A stretch of 64,000 nt of DNA, taken from NCBI GenBank assembly GCA_944381495.1, contig CALWLJ010000009.1:1-64000 (forward strand), in the 5' to 3' direction. A program made the translations under genes and the position numbers. The notes under the pieces were generated by a model. That model was not told the origin of the DNA. It saw nothing but the letters and a program-made list of their open reading frames with translations, and did no database searches. This document shows positions 18,260 through 27,183 of this stretch, piece by piece. The DNA comes from an uncultured Mediterraneibacter sp. Its GTDB lineage: Bacteria > Bacillota > Clostridia > Lachnospirales > Lachnospiraceae. How positions within the stretch are numbered: position 1 is the first letter of the stretch; every line of letters begins with the position of its first letter.

Positions 18260-18991
18260 TTATTCGTTCCAGTTGTGATATACGTCCTGTACATCGTCAT
18301 CCTCTTCCAGAAGATCAAGGGTTTTCTGGATATTCTTGATGTCTTCCTCATTGGTCAGTTCCACATAGGTCTGAGGGATCATCGTCACCTCTGCTTCTGC
18401 CATGGGAATGCCAGCTTCTTCCAACTTCAGTCTTACATCGCTGAAGGATGCCGGATCTGTAAGGATCTCATAGCTCTCTTCATCTTCTGTAAAATCCTCT
18501 GCCCCGGCATCAAGAGCAAGCATCATCAGCTCGTCCGCATCCATGCTGCAGTCTTCTTTTGCCACAAAGATCTGTCCCTTCTCGTCAAACATGAAGGATA
18601 CGCATCCCGGAGTTCCCACGTTTCCGTTTCCTTTGGTAAAAGCATTTCTTACGTTGGAAGCAGTACGGTTCTTGTTATCTGTCAGCGTCCGCACAATGAT
18701 AGCTGTCCCCCCCGGGCCATAGCCTTCGTATGTAATATGCTCGTAGTTGTCAGCAGATCCTTCACCGGCTGCTTTCTTGATATTTCTTTCAATCGTATCG
18801 TTAGGCATATTATTGGATTTTGCCTTGGCGATCACATCACGGAGCCGGCTGTTGTTAGCCGGATCCGGACCGCCGCCTTCTTTGACCGCTACTGCCAGCT
18901 CACGGCCGATCTTAGTGAAGATCTTTCCCTTGGCAGCATCGTTTTTCTCTTTCTTATGCTTGATATTCGCAAATTTAGAATGTCCTGACAT
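18260..18991 (-). CDS. YebC/PmpR-family protein
   Basis: The 243-residue protein begins [32 protein letters not shown] and includes [28 protein letters not shown], both hallmark YebC motifs. It is full length. The family was long described as DNA-binding transcriptional regulators; some members have since been linked to translation, easing ribosome stalling at certain motifs. Which applies here is not visible. It sits upstream of metY on the same strand with its own ribosome site. Confidence 0.95.
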   Translation of the reverse strand: MSGHSKFANIKHKKEKNDAAKGKIFTKIGRELAVAVKEGGGPDPANNSRLRDVIAKAKSNNMPNDTIERNIKKAAGEGSADNYEHITYEGYGPGGTAIIVRTLTDNKNRTASNVRNAFTKGNGNVGTPGCVSFMFDEKGQIFVAKEDCSMDADELMMLALDAGAEDFTEDEESYEILTDPASFSDVRLKLEEAGIPMAEAEVTMIPQTYVELTNEEDIKNIQKTLDLLEEDDDVQDVYHNWNE

Positions 18992-19123
18992 ATATAAATT
19001 CTCCTCTTTTATGGTATTTCCGATTTAAAATTTTATCACTCTTTTCAGAATCTGTAAAGTACGGTTCAGCCGCCGTAAGCAAGCAGTGGAGTTTCCAAAC
19101 GTCGCGTGCTGAACTGTTACAAT

Positions 19124-19471
19124 CTATGTAGGAAGCTCGAGGCTGACACAGATTGCCGCGTCGACTTTCTTCATCATTGCCGGGTCGATATGGCAGACAA
19201 ACTCTCTGAGACGCTGCTTGTCGATCGTACGGATCTGCTCCAGCAAGATGACAGAATTCTTTACGATCCTGTAGTCTTTTGTGCTAATCTCAATATGAGT
19301 AGGAAGTTTAGCCTTGTTCATGCGGGATGTTATGGCCGCGCATATAACTGTCGGACTGTGCCGGTTCCCCACATTGTTCTGTATGATCAGCACCGGGCGG
19401 ATACCGCCCTGTTCTGAACCGACCACCGGACTCAAGTCGGCATAATAGATATCTCCTCGTCTGATTACCAA
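19124..19471 (-). CDS. MazF/PemK-type endoribonuclease, no antitoxin gene seen beside it
   Basis: The protein (115 residues from TTG 19471; GTG at 19480 would add three) matches MazF/Endo[48 protein letters not shown] and [16 protein letters not shown]. MazF enzymes cut mRNA at short specific sites. TTG 19471 is favoured because an ATCGGAG ribosome site is 10 bases upstream, while GTG 19480 is only one base from it. In Bacillus the antitoxin gene lies between alr and the toxin; here only 79-88 bases separate alr and this gene and no antitoxin frame fits. The antitoxin may be elsewhere, or the protein may be tolerated or act as a housekeeping nuclease. Confidence 0.85.
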   Translation of the reverse strand: MVIRRGDIYYADLSPVVGSEQGGIRPVLIIQNNVGNRHSPTVICAAITSRMNKAKLPTHIEISTKDYRIVKNSVILLEQIRTIDKQRLREFVCHIDPAMMKKVDAAICVSLELPT

Positions 19472-19559
19472 TTCGTCCACACTCCGATTTACATGATCTC
19501 TGTCCCCCTTCCAGGAAACATACTTGATTATTAACCATTTTCATCGGAAGTATTCAGCA

Positions 19560-20726
19560 TCAGAAGAAATAATCTGTCTGAAGTACAATCTCCCCGTTCT
19601 GCCTGTATTCTCTGGGAATTCTTTTCCCCAGGCAGCATACGAATTCATAGTTGAACCGTCCGCTCAATTCTGCAAGATCCTCCACTGTAATCTTCTCATT
19701 TCCGTCCGATCCGATGAGGGTAACCGGATCCATAAAGGCTGCGTCCGGGATTTCTGTCACATCAACCATGAACTGATCCATACATACTCTCCCCAGGATT
19801 CTTGCCTTCTTTCCCCGAATAAGAACATATCCCTTATTGGACAGAGAGCGGGGATATCCGTCTCCGTAACCTACCGGAATCGTAGCGATCCGCATCTTTC
19901 TGTCAGCGGTAAATGTACCACCGTAGCTGATAGATGTCCCCGGCTCAACCTCCTTGACAAAAATCACATGGCTCTTCAGGGATAACGCCGGCTTCAGATC
20001 CACAGCGCTCTTATCTACCTCATCGGAAGGATACATGCCGTACGTCGATATCCCGGCACGGGCCAGGTCATGCTTCATATCTGGGAAATCAATGATACCG
20101 GCGCTGTTGTCACAGTCAAAATACCGTATCGGCACATTCCTTTTTTCCATCTGATTCTTCATCCACACAAACTTCTCATGCTGCATCATAGTATAGCTTT
20201 TGTCCGTCTCATCCGCCTTTGCAAAATGAGTAAACATCCCCTCAGGACAGACATTTGGAAGATTACAGATTCGCTGAATCTTATCGGCGCTCTCCTCTGT
20301 AACCGGAAATCCAATCCTGCCCATCCCTGTATCAATCTTGATGTGAAAGTATACATCCTTTCCAAGTTTGACAGCTATCCTGGACATTTCATCCGCCATC
20401 TCTTCGGTATATACTGCGGCACGGATATCCTGGCGGATCATATCCTCATATTGGTCAGGGAAAACACATCCAAGTACCAGTATAGGCTTATGAATTCCAT
20501 GCTTTCTCAATACCAGCCCTTCATCCAGGCAGGCTACTGCATAGCCCCATATATAAGGGATCTTCTCAAACATCTGAGCAATGGGGACCGCGCCGTGACC
20601 ATATGCGTCGGTTTTTATTACGCCGATCAGACGGGCGCCTTCCCCGATCCTGTTTTTCATCTGTTCCATATTATATGCTATGGCATCAAAATCGATCTCT
20701 GCACAGACTCTGTTGTACTGTTTCAT
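19560..20726 (-). CDS. alr: Alanine racemase
   Basis: The 388-residue enzyme converts L- to D-alanine for peptidoglycan. The PLP-binding segment is GVIKTDAYGHGAVP with the Lys at residue 38. Other family parts are IDTGMGRIGF, ARAGISTYGMYPS, VKEVEPGTSISYGGTF with the catalytic Tyr, and GRVCMDQFMVDVT. It begins one base after the nnr stop codon, so translation is likely coupled, and it lies upstream of the mazF-like gene, the usual Firmicutes order. Identification is secure. Confidence 0.97.
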   Translation of the reverse strand: MKQYNRVCAEIDFDAIAYNMEQMKNRIGEGARLIGVIKTDAYGHGAVPIAQMFEKIPYIWGYAVACLDEGLVLRKHGIHKPILVLGCVFPDQYEDMIRQDIRAAVYTEEMADEMSRIAVKLGKDVYFHIKIDTGMGRIGFPVTEESADKIQRICNLPNVCPEGMFTHFAKADETDKSYTMMQHEKFVWMKNQMEKRNVPIRYFDCDNSAGIIDFPDMKHDLARAGISTYGMYPSDEVDKSAVDLKPALSLKSHVIFVKEVEPGTSISYGGTFTADRKMRIATIPVGYGDGYPRSLSNKGYVLIRGKKARILGRVCMDQFMVDVTEIPDAAFMDPVTLIGSDGNEKITVEDLAELSGRFNYEFVCCLGKRIPREYRQNGEIVLQTDYFF

Positions 20727-20727
20727 C

Positions 20728-22230
20728 TCAGTTCTCTCCTTGATATTTTTTCATACACTGCCGGATTCCTGTGATCAGGTCTCTGGCAAGGACACTGTAA
20801 GCTCCTTCCGCCTCCCGGGCTTCATCTCCGCCGCATGCGTGCAGAAAAACGCCCAGACATGCCGCATCATACGGATTTTTTCCTTGAGCCAGCAGGCCTG
20901 CAATGACTCCTGCCAGTACGTCGCCTGATCCGGCCTTTGCCATGGCGGAATTGCCTGCCAGATTGACAAATGTCTTCCTGTCATGACAGCTGACTGCTGT
21001 CCTGCTGTCCTTCAGCACACAGACAGCGGGGTATTCCGCCGCGAACCTTTCTGCCGCACTGACACGATCTGCTTTTAACTCTGCTACAGATTTTCCCGTC
21101 AGGCGGGACATTTCCATCATATGGGGAGTCAATATAATGGGCGCCTGCACATTTCTGAGCAATTCCATATGACAGCTCAGAAGATTCAAAGCATCCGCAT
21201 CCGCCACACAGGGCGCCTTGATATATTTCATGACAGACAACAGAATCTGTTCTGATGTCTCACTCTGTCCCAGACCGCATCCGATGCAGACAGTATCCGC
21301 CCATTCCAGAAGTTCCCGGATATCCGACTCTTCGTAATCTTTATAGCAGGTGATCACAGCTTCCGGCAAAAGCTGCTGCAGGATCACCCGGTTATCCTCT
21401 GATGTGTAGATTCTGACCAAGCCGGCTCCTACTGCATATGCCGCCATAGCTGACAAATATGCAGCGCCAGCCATACCGGCAGATCCTGTGATCATAAGAA
21501 GTCTGCCATACGTGCCTTTATGGGAGTCCTTCTTTCTTTCCGGAAGCATAGAAGGCAGACATTCCCTGTCTAATGTAAAGCAAACATCCTTCTTGTCATC
21601 AAAAAAGCCCGGATCAATGCCGATGGGAACAGGTACCGTTCTTCCAGCCATCTCTTTTCCCGGAAACAGTTCACACCCCAGCTTGACGCAGGCCATTGAT
21701 ACAGTCAGTTCCGCCTGAAATGCCGTTCCCAGGATCTGTCCGGTACGGGAACTGACGCCGGAAGGAATATCCACAGCGACTTTACTTCCCTTCATATTGT
21801 TGAGCTGATCGATCAAACTGCGGTAATGTCCCGTGATTTCCCGGCTCAGCCCCACACCAAAAACAGCGTCTATGATTACAGTATATTCCCGATCAGGAAT
21901 CTCTGTGAATACCGGGATTCCCAGTCTCTCATCAATCTCCTTCTGACAGCGGCACTCGTCTGTCAGCGACTGTTCCTGGCCAGCAAACAAAATCTCCGGC
22001 CTCATCTTCTTCTCATGAAGGAGGCGGGCTATTGCAAATCCATCGCCCCCGTTATTGCCGCTGCCACAGGCAATCAGCGCCCTCTCCAGATTAATCCCGG
22101 ACTGTTCCATTACCTCGACGGTCTTCAGTGCTGCCCTCTCCATCAGTACCATAGAAGGCACACCCAATGTCCGGATGGAATAAGTGTCCGCCGCTTTCAT
22201 CTGTCCGCCGTCCGGCAGATATCTCATCAT
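20728..22230 (-). CDS. nnr: Bifunctional NAD(P)H-hydrate epimerase / ADP-dependent dehydratase
   Basis: The 500-residue protein joins two domains. The N-terminal epimerase (about 1-215) has ALIACGSGNNGGDGFAIARLL and VDIPSGVSSRTGQILG; the C-terminal ribokinase-like dehydratase (about 225-495) has GTYGRLLMITGSAGMAGAAYLSA, ILTPHMMEMSRL and NSAMAKAGSGDVLAGVIAGLLAQG. Together they repair damaged NADHX and NADPHX. Full length for the fused form. It is next to alr, as in many Firmicutes, where acpS often precedes it; acpS is absent here. The 131-base gap to rex contains the rex terminator. Confidence 0.95.
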   Translation of the reverse strand: MMRYLPDGGQMKAADTYSIRTLGVPSMVLMERAALKTVEVMEQSGINLERALIACGSGNNGGDGFAIARLLHEKKMRPEILFAGQEQSLTDECRCQKEIDERLGIPVFTEIPDREYTVIIDAVFGVGLSREITGHYRSLIDQLNNMKGSKVAVDIPSGVSSRTGQILGTAFQAELTVSMACVKLGCELFPGKEMAGRTVPVPIGIDPGFFDDKKDVCFTLDRECLPSMLPERKKDSHKGTYGRLLMITGSAGMAGAAYLSAMAAYAVGAGLVRIYTSEDNRVILQQLLPEAVITCYKDYEESDIRELLEWADTVCIGCGLGQSETSEQILLSVMKYIKAPCVADADALNLLSCHMELLRNVQAPIILTPHMMEMSRLTGKSVAELKADRVSAAERFAAEYPAVCVLKDSRTAVSCHDRKTFVNLAGNSAMAKAGSGDVLAGVIAGLLAQGKNPYDAACLGVFLHACGGDEAREAEGAYSVLARDLITGIRQCMKKYQGEN

Positions 22231-22317
22231 TTAATCACCCTGGCCTTTCCTCTGACTCGCAGTGCCTTGGTAAAGCACTGGATCAGTTATCGTCAATCTG
22301 TTCCTGCTCTTAAGAAT

Positions 22318-22340
22318 GCCTCCGGCTTGCTGCCGGAGGC
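22318..22340 (-). terminator. Terminator hairpin after rex
   Basis: Perfect 9-base arms GCCTCCGGC (22318-22326) and GCCGGAGGC (22332-22340) follow the rex stop codon on the minus strand; the T tract is weak (ATTCTT). Confidence 0.6.
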
Positions 22341-22361
22341 TCTTCCCTTCTGAGATCATCT

Positions 22362-23006
22362 TTATTTCTTTTTCGGTTCGCTGCGCTGGCTGATGTTGTA
22401 AGAAAGCTGCATCAGGCTGTCAGAAAGGTGAACACTTTCAACGATCACGTCTTTCGGCAGTGTCAGATCCGTATGTGCAAAATTCCAGATCGCTTTAATG
22501 CCGTTTTCAACCAGTATATCCGCCACTTCCACTGCCCTGGATTTGGGAATGGTCAGAGCGGCAATCTCAATATCATTGTTCTGGAGAAAATCTACCAGTT
22601 CGTCCATCATCCTGACCGGAATGCCCCGGATAGAGACTCCTTCCAATCGGGGATTCACATCAAACAGACTTTTCAGAACAAATCCGCTTCTCTCAAAGGA
22701 CGCATAATTTGCAAGTGCCTGCCCCAGGTTGCCAGCACCGATGATGATAAAGTTATGTGTCTTGTCCAGGCCAAGGATCTTGCCGATCTCCGTGTAGAGA
22801 TATTTCACATTATACCCGTAACCCTGCTGTCCGAATCCACCGAAATTATTCAGATCCTGACGGATCTGCGATGCCGTTACATGCATCTTTTTGCTCAGAT
22901 CGTTGGAGGATATCCTCTCCACACCCGCTTCAAGCAAATCCCCCAGATACCTGTAATATCTTGGAAGTCTGGAGATAACCGCGCGGGATATTTTTCTATG
23001 TTCCAA
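22362..23006 (-). CDS. rex: Redox-sensing transcriptional repressor Rex
   Basis: The 214-residue protein has the N-terminal winged helix (RISSNDLSKKMHVTASQIRQDLNNFGGFGQQGYGYNV) and a Rossmann domain with FIIIGAGNLGQALANY, as in Rex. Rex senses the NADH/NAD+ ratio and represses fermentation genes when NAD+ is high. Length is normal. It has its own near-perfect promoter and is divergent from the ABC-F gene. Likely targets include genes such as the alcohol dehydrogenase and nfn in this window, but I found no convincing Rex operator at them, so this link is inference. Confidence 0.97.
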   Translation of the reverse strand: MEHRKISRAVISRLPRYYRYLGDLLEAGVERISSNDLSKKMHVTASQIRQDLNNFGGFGQQGYGYNVKYLYTEIGKILGLDKTHNFIIIGAGNLGQALANYASFERSGFVLKSLFDVNPRLEGVSIRGIPVRMMDELVDFLQNNDIEIAALTIPKSRAVEVADILVENGIKAIWNFAHTDLTLPKDVIVESVHLSDSLMQLSYNISQRSEPKKK

Positions 23007-23038
23007 TCTTATCGCCCTCCGCTTATAGTTTCAGATTT

Positions 23039-23067
23039 ATTATATAGAATAGTTAAGTTTATGTCAA
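23039..23067 (-). promoter_or_regulatory. Consensus sigma-A promoter of rex
   Basis: TTGACA (23067-23062) and TATAAT (23044-23039) on the minus strand with exactly 17 bases between: a perfect consensus. Confidence 0.85.
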
Positions 23068-23081
23068 ATTCAACTTTTACT

Positions 23082-23109
23082 TTGTTTTTTACCATGTTTC
23101 CTATATAAT
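23082..23109 (+). promoter_or_regulatory. Sigma-A promoter of the ABC-F gene
   Basis: TTGTTT (23082-23087) and TATAAT (23104-23109) with a 16-base spacer, about 60 bases before the start codon; it faces away from the rex promoter. Confidence 0.6.
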
Positions 23110-23169
23110 GATGTTTGATGCAAAAGGTATTTTGCCGTTAACAAGATTTTAAGGAGTTACAGAAACATC

Positions 23170-25113
23170 ATGATATTAGCATGTCAGAATATAGAAAAAT
23201 CATTTGGAGAACAAAGCATCGTCAGGAATGGCTCTTTCCACATCGAAGAACGTGAAAAGGCTGCCCTCGTTGGCGTAAATGGAGCAGGCAAATCTACAAT
23301 TCTGAAGATGATTATGGGTGAAGAGCCACTGGACGGCGGCAATATTGTCCTGGCAAAGGGAAAGACGATCGGCTATCTGGCTCAGCACCAGAATCTTGCT
23401 CCGGGCAATACGATCTACGAGGAAGTAAGGACAGCGAAGGCTGATATCCTGGAAATGGAGCAGCAGCTCCGAGCCATCGAAAAGGAAATGAAGTCTCTCA
23501 CCGGAGAAGCGCTGGAAAACCGGCTGGAAACATACAACAGACTCCAGTCTGCCTTTGAAGACCGGAATGGATACGCCTGCGAAAGCGAGATTGTGGGCGT
23601 GCTGAAAGGACTTGGATTTTCGGAAGAGGACTTCTCCAAACAGACCGACACCCTGTCTGGAGGACAGAAGACCCGTGTATCTCTGGGGAAACTGCTTCTT
23701 ACCACACCGGATATCCTTCTGCTGGACGAGCCCACCAACCATCTGGATATGAGCTCTATCGCCTGGCTGGAGACGTATCTGATCAATTATCCCGGAGCCG
23801 TGCTTATCGTATCACATGACCGGTATTTTCTGAACCGGGTCGTTACCAAGGTGGTCGAGATTGAAAACGGCGAACTCCGCATGTACATGGGCAATTATAA
23901 GGCATATGCTGAGAAAAAACAGCAGCTGCGGGACGCCCGGCTGAAAGAATATCTGAACCAGCAGAGGGAGATCAAACATCAGCAGGCCGTCATCGAAAAG
24001 CTCCGCTCCTTCAACCGGGAGAAGTCTATCAAACGGGCGGAAAGCCGGGAAAAGATGCTGGATAAGATGCAGGTCATCGAAAAGCCTGCCGACAGCGTCC
24101 GCGAGATTCATTTTGCACTGGAGCCTGCAGTTATAAGCGGAAATGACGTCTTGTCTGTGGAAGGACTTACTAAGTCCTTTGACTCCCAGGTCCTCTTTGA
24201 GAACGTCAGTTTCGACATACGCCGTGGTGAACATGTAGCTGTCATAGGAGACAATGGAACCGGAAAGACTACCCTCCTGAAAATCCTGAATCAGGTTATA
24301 AAGGCAGATGCCGGATCCTTTACTCTGGGCGCGAAAGTACAGATTGGATACTACGACCAGGAATATCATGTCCTTCATGACGATAAGACAATCTTTCAGG
24401 AGATATCAGATGCCTATCCGGATATGAACAATACCCAGATCCGCAATACACTTGCAGCCTTTCAGTTTACAGGCGACGATGTATTTAAGGTGATAAGCTC
24501 ACTTAGCGGCGGAGAGAAAGGACGGGTATCTCTTGCCAAGCTTATGCTCTCCGAGGCAAATTTCCTGATTCTGGACGAGCCCACCAACCACCTGGACATC
24601 ACCTCCAAGGAGATCCTGGAAGAGGCTCTGAACGATTATAGCGGTACCATACTGTATGTATCCCATGACCGTTACTTTATCAACCAGACCGCCACCCGCA
24701 TCCTGGAGCTTGTAAACAAAAACTTTGTAAATTACATCGGCAATTACGATTATTACCTGGAGAAACGGGAAGAACTGACAAGAGCTGCTGCGGCAGCCGC
24801 TTCTTCTACCTCCACTGCCGGAGTGTCTTCCCCACAGCCTATCTCCTTACAGGAATCCTCCGCCGGTTCCAAACAGAGCTGGCAGGAACAGAAGGAACAG
24901 CAGGCGCGGGAACGCAAGCGGCTTAACGACCTGAAAAAGACAGAAGAAGAAATCGCACGCCTGGAATCCCGAAACGCCGAGATCGACCAGACGCTGACCC
25001 TGGAAGAGGTCTATTCAAACTCACAGAAATGCCAGGAACTCTCCAGCGAACGGGCGGATAACGATGCACGCCTGGAAGAGCTGTATGAGCAGTGGGAAAT
25101 GCTGGCGGAATAG
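23170..25113 (+). CDS. ABC-F family ATPase (YdiF/Uup-like)
   Basis: This 647-residue soluble protein has two ABC ATPase domains and no membrane segments. Domain 1 has Walker A GVNGAGKST (35-43), signature LSGGQKTRVSLGKLLL and LLLDEPTNHLD; domain 2 has GDNGTGKTT, LSGGEKGRVSLAKLML and LILDEPTNHLD. Between them is the charged two-helix linker (about 235-310) that in ABC-F factors reaches the ribosomal P site. An Ala/Ser-rich stretch and a C-terminal coiled coil (about 575-645) follow. Such proteins relieve stalled ribosomes; some give antibiotic resistance. The layout resembles housekeeping YdiF/Uup rather than a resistance type, but that is not proven. Confidence 0.9.
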   Translation: MILACQNIEKSFGEQSIVRNGSFHIEEREKAALVGVNGAGKSTILKMIMGEEPLDGGNIVLAKGKTIGYLAQHQNLAPGNTIYEEVRTAKADILEMEQQLRAIEKEMKSLTGEALENRLETYNRLQSAFEDRNGYACESEIVGVLKGLGFSEEDFSKQTDTLSGGQKTRVSLGKLLLTTPDILLLDEPTNHLDMSSIAWLETYLINYPGAVLIVSHDRYFLNRVVTKVVEIENGELRMYMGNYKAYAEKKQQLRDARLKEYLNQQREIKHQQAVIEKLRSFNREKSIKRAESREKMLDKMQVIEKPADSVREIHFALEPAVISGNDVLSVEGLTKSFDSQVLFENVSFDIRRGEHVAVIGDNGTGKTTLLKILNQVIKADAGSFTLGAKVQIGYYDQEYHVLHDDKTIFQEISDAYPDMNNTQIRNTLAAFQFTGDDVFKVISSLSGGEKGRVSLAKLMLSEANFLILDEPTNHLDITSKEILEEALNDYSGTILYVSHDRYFINQTATRILELVNKNFVNYIGNYDYYLEKREELTRAAAAAASSTSTAGVSSPQPISLQESSAGSKQSWQEQKEQQARERKRLNDLKKTEEEIARLESRNAEIDQTLTLEEVYSNSQKCQELSSERADNDARLEELYEQWEMLAE

Positions 25114-25137
25114 AGGGAATAAACGCTCCGAACGAAA

Positions 25138-25175
25138 GTGGGCCCGCCGGCGGCATATCCCCGCGGCGGACCCAC
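25138..25175. terminator. Hairpin between convergent ABC-F and icd genes
   Basis: GTGGGCCCGCCG pairs with CGGCGGACCCAC with one mismatch (outer arms 25138-25149 and 25164-25175). It lies 24 bases past the ABC-F stop and 30 bases past the icd stop, so it may serve both; the T tract is poor on both strands. Confidence 0.6.
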
Positions 25176-25205
25176 TCACTCAAAGCTCCCGGATCTTCCA
25201 AAGTC

Positions 25206-26402
25206 CTACAGTCTCTTCGCGATTGCCTTGATGAATCCTTCACTGTTAAGCACGGTCGGATTCTCAATCGTCGTAATCAGCGCAAGATCCTTCGTCATTT
25301 CTCCAGCTTCAATCGTATCGATTGTAGCCTTCTCCAATCTGTCCGCGAACTCCATCAGCTCCTTATTGCCATCCAGCTCGCCTCTCTTGCGGAGAGCTCC
25401 TGTCCATGCGAAGATTGTTGCTACAGAGTTTGTAGACGTCTCCTCTCCCTTCAGATGTTTGTAGTAATGACGCTGTACTGTACCGTGAGCAGCCTCATAC
25501 TCATAGTATCCTTCCGGAGAAACGAGAACAGATGTCATCATGGCAAGAGAACCGAATGCTGAGGAAACCATGTCGCTCATTACATCTCCGTCATAGTTCT
25601 TGCATGCCCAGATGTATCCGCCCTCTGACTTCATGACACGAGCTACCGCGTCGTCGATCAGAGTATAGAAATACTCGATTCCTGCCTCTTTAAACTTATC
25701 CGCATACTCTGCGTCAAAGATCTCCTGGAAGATATCCTTAAAGGTATGGTCATATTTCTTGGAGATCGTATCCTTTGTTGCAAACCAAAGATCCTGCTTT
25801 GTATCCAGTGCATAGGAGAAGCAGCTTCTTGCAAAGCTTTCAATGGATTTGTTGATATTATGTATTCCCTGTACGATGCCCGGTCCGTCGAACTCGTGTA
25901 CCAGTTCTTTTGTCTGGGAACCGTCTTCTGCAGTGTATACAAGCTCTACTTTTCCAGCTCCCGGGATCTTCATCTCCGTTCCTTTGTATACGTCGCCGTA
26001 TGCATGTCTTGCGATAGTGATCGGCTTCTTCCAGTTCTTTACACAGGGCTCGATACCTTTCACAACGATAGGAGCACGGAAAACGGTGCCGTCAAGGATG
26101 GCACGAATCGTTCCGTTAGGGCTCTTCCACATCTCTTTCAGATCATACTCATCCATACGTGCGGCATTGGGTGTAATGGTAGCACATTTAACAGCCACTT
26201 TATATTTCTTTGTGGCAAGAGCGGAATCAATGGTAACCTGATCATCCGTCTCATTTCTGTGCTCCAGTCCCAGATCGTAATACTCGGTTTTCAGATCGAT
26301 ATAGGGCTCAAGAAGCTCCTCTTTGATCATCTTCCAGAGAATTCTTGTCATCTCATCCCCGTCCATCTCGACCAGCGGGGTTGTCATTTTAATTTTCTCC
26401 AT
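25206..26402 (-). CDS. icd: NADP-dependent isocitrate dehydrogenase
   Basis: The 398-residue enzyme starts at [23 protein letters not shown] (26402, behind AGGAGGAGACAAACA); the frame stays open upstream for 38 codons without a ribosome site. [32 protein letters not shown] and [22 protein letters not shown] are typical of the eukaryotic-like NADP isocitrate dehydrogenases found in many Clostridia. It oxidises isocitrate to 2-oxoglutarate for glutamate. It follows a GntR regulator and a Re-citrate synthase-like gene on the same strand, which gives a short oxidative branch of an incomplete citric acid cycle; aconitase is not in the window. Confidence 0.95.
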   Translation of the reverse strand: MEKIKMTTPLVEMDGDEMTRILWKMIKEELLEPYIDLKTEYYDLGLEHRNETDDQVTIDSALATKKYKVAVKCATITPNAARMDEYDLKEMWKSPNGTIRAILDGTVFRAPIVVKGIEPCVKNWKKPITIARHAYGDVYKGTEMKIPGAGKVELVYTAEDGSQTKELVHEFDGPGIVQGIHNINKSIESFARSCFSYALDTKQDLWFATKDTISKKYDHTFKDIFQEIFDAEYADKFKEAGIEYFYTLIDDAVARVMKSEGGYIWACKNYDGDVMSDMVSSAFGSLAMMTSVLVSPEGYYEYEAAHGTVQRHYYKHLKGEETSTNSVATIFAWTGALRKRGELDGNKELMEFADRLEKATIDTIEAGEMTKDLALITTIENPTVLNSEGFIKAIAKRL

Positions 26403-26502
26403 TGTTTGTCTCCTCCTGTTTACTAAATTGCTGCTGTTTTTGATATTAGTTTGTTTCCCATGCTTTTCCTTCCCGTCAACAGCACCGGCAGGACAGCATC
26501 GT

Positions 26503-27168
26503 TTATTTTGCTTCAAAGCCCTGCTTCTTCAGATTCTGCATGACATGCAGGATATGTTCGTTGGCGAGCTGTTCAGCCATATCCGCATCCCTGTCACGGA
26601 TTGCGCGAAGAATCTGTCTATGTTCGCGAATTGACTTTCGTGCGCGTTCTTCTGATACTACAGAGTTCTTTCTGGCAACCTTCACATAATTGTGAAAATC
26701 CTTCAGCAGATGACTGAGCATCCGGCTGCCTGAAGCGTCATACAGGATAGAATGGAACCTGCCGTCAAGTTCCGTCACCTGTTCCGCGTTGAATCCACTC
26801 GTCTTTTTCATCTGAAATTCAGAGAGCAGAATCGCCTCCTCAAGCTCATCCAGCTGTTCATCCGTGATGTGTTCCACCGCCCAGCGGGCACAGAGTCCTT
26901 CCAGCATTGAGCGGATTACATAGATGTCCCAGATATCTTTTCCTGTTATTCCTGTCACATATGCTCCGCGGTTCGGGATGATCGTCACCAGGCCTTCCAG
27001 CTCCAGCTGACGCAGGGCCTCCCTTACAGGGGTACGGCTTACCCCAAGTTCTTTTCCCAGAGTATTCTCCCGCAGTTCGTCATGCTCCTTGTATTTTCCG
27101 TTCAGTATATCTTCGCGGATTCTCTGAAAAACACGTCCGCCCAGGGAATGCTCCTGATATTCTTCCAT
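26503..27168 (-). CDS. GntR-family (FadR-type, FCD domain) transcriptional regulator
   Basis: The 221-residue protein has an N-terminal GntR winged helix (about 10-75, with [38 protein letters not shown]) and an all-helical FCD ligand domain (about 85-215). FCD regulators usually bind small carboxylic acids through a metal site of Asp and His residues. It is placed between the Re-citrate synthase-like gene (15 bases upstream) and icd, so it most likely controls this operon in response to a citric acid cycle acid such as citrate; that is inference. The C-terminal end runs about 100 bases past the icd start codon upstream region. Confidence 0.88.
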   Translation of the reverse strand: MEEYQEHSLGGRVFQRIREDILNGKYKEHDELRENTLGKELGVSRTPVREALRQLELEGLVTIIPNRGAYVTGITGKDIWDIYVIRSMLEGLCARWAVEHITDEQLDELEEAILLSEFQMKKTSGFNAEQVTELDGRFHSILYDASGSRMLSHLLKDFHNYVKVARKNSVVSEERARKSIREHRQILRAIRDRDADMAEQLANEHILHVMQNLKKQGFEAK

Positions 27169-27183
27169 ACGAAGTCCTCCTGG

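Noticed and set aside
19053-19110. GTTCAGC...GCTGAAC inverted repeat between yebC and the mazF-like gene
   Set aside because: Only 7-base arms with a long loop and no T tract; not enough to call a terminator or operator.
23007-23169. Rex operator in the rex/ABC-F intergenic region
   Set aside because: A TTGTTAAC half-like site near 23138 has no convincing second half.
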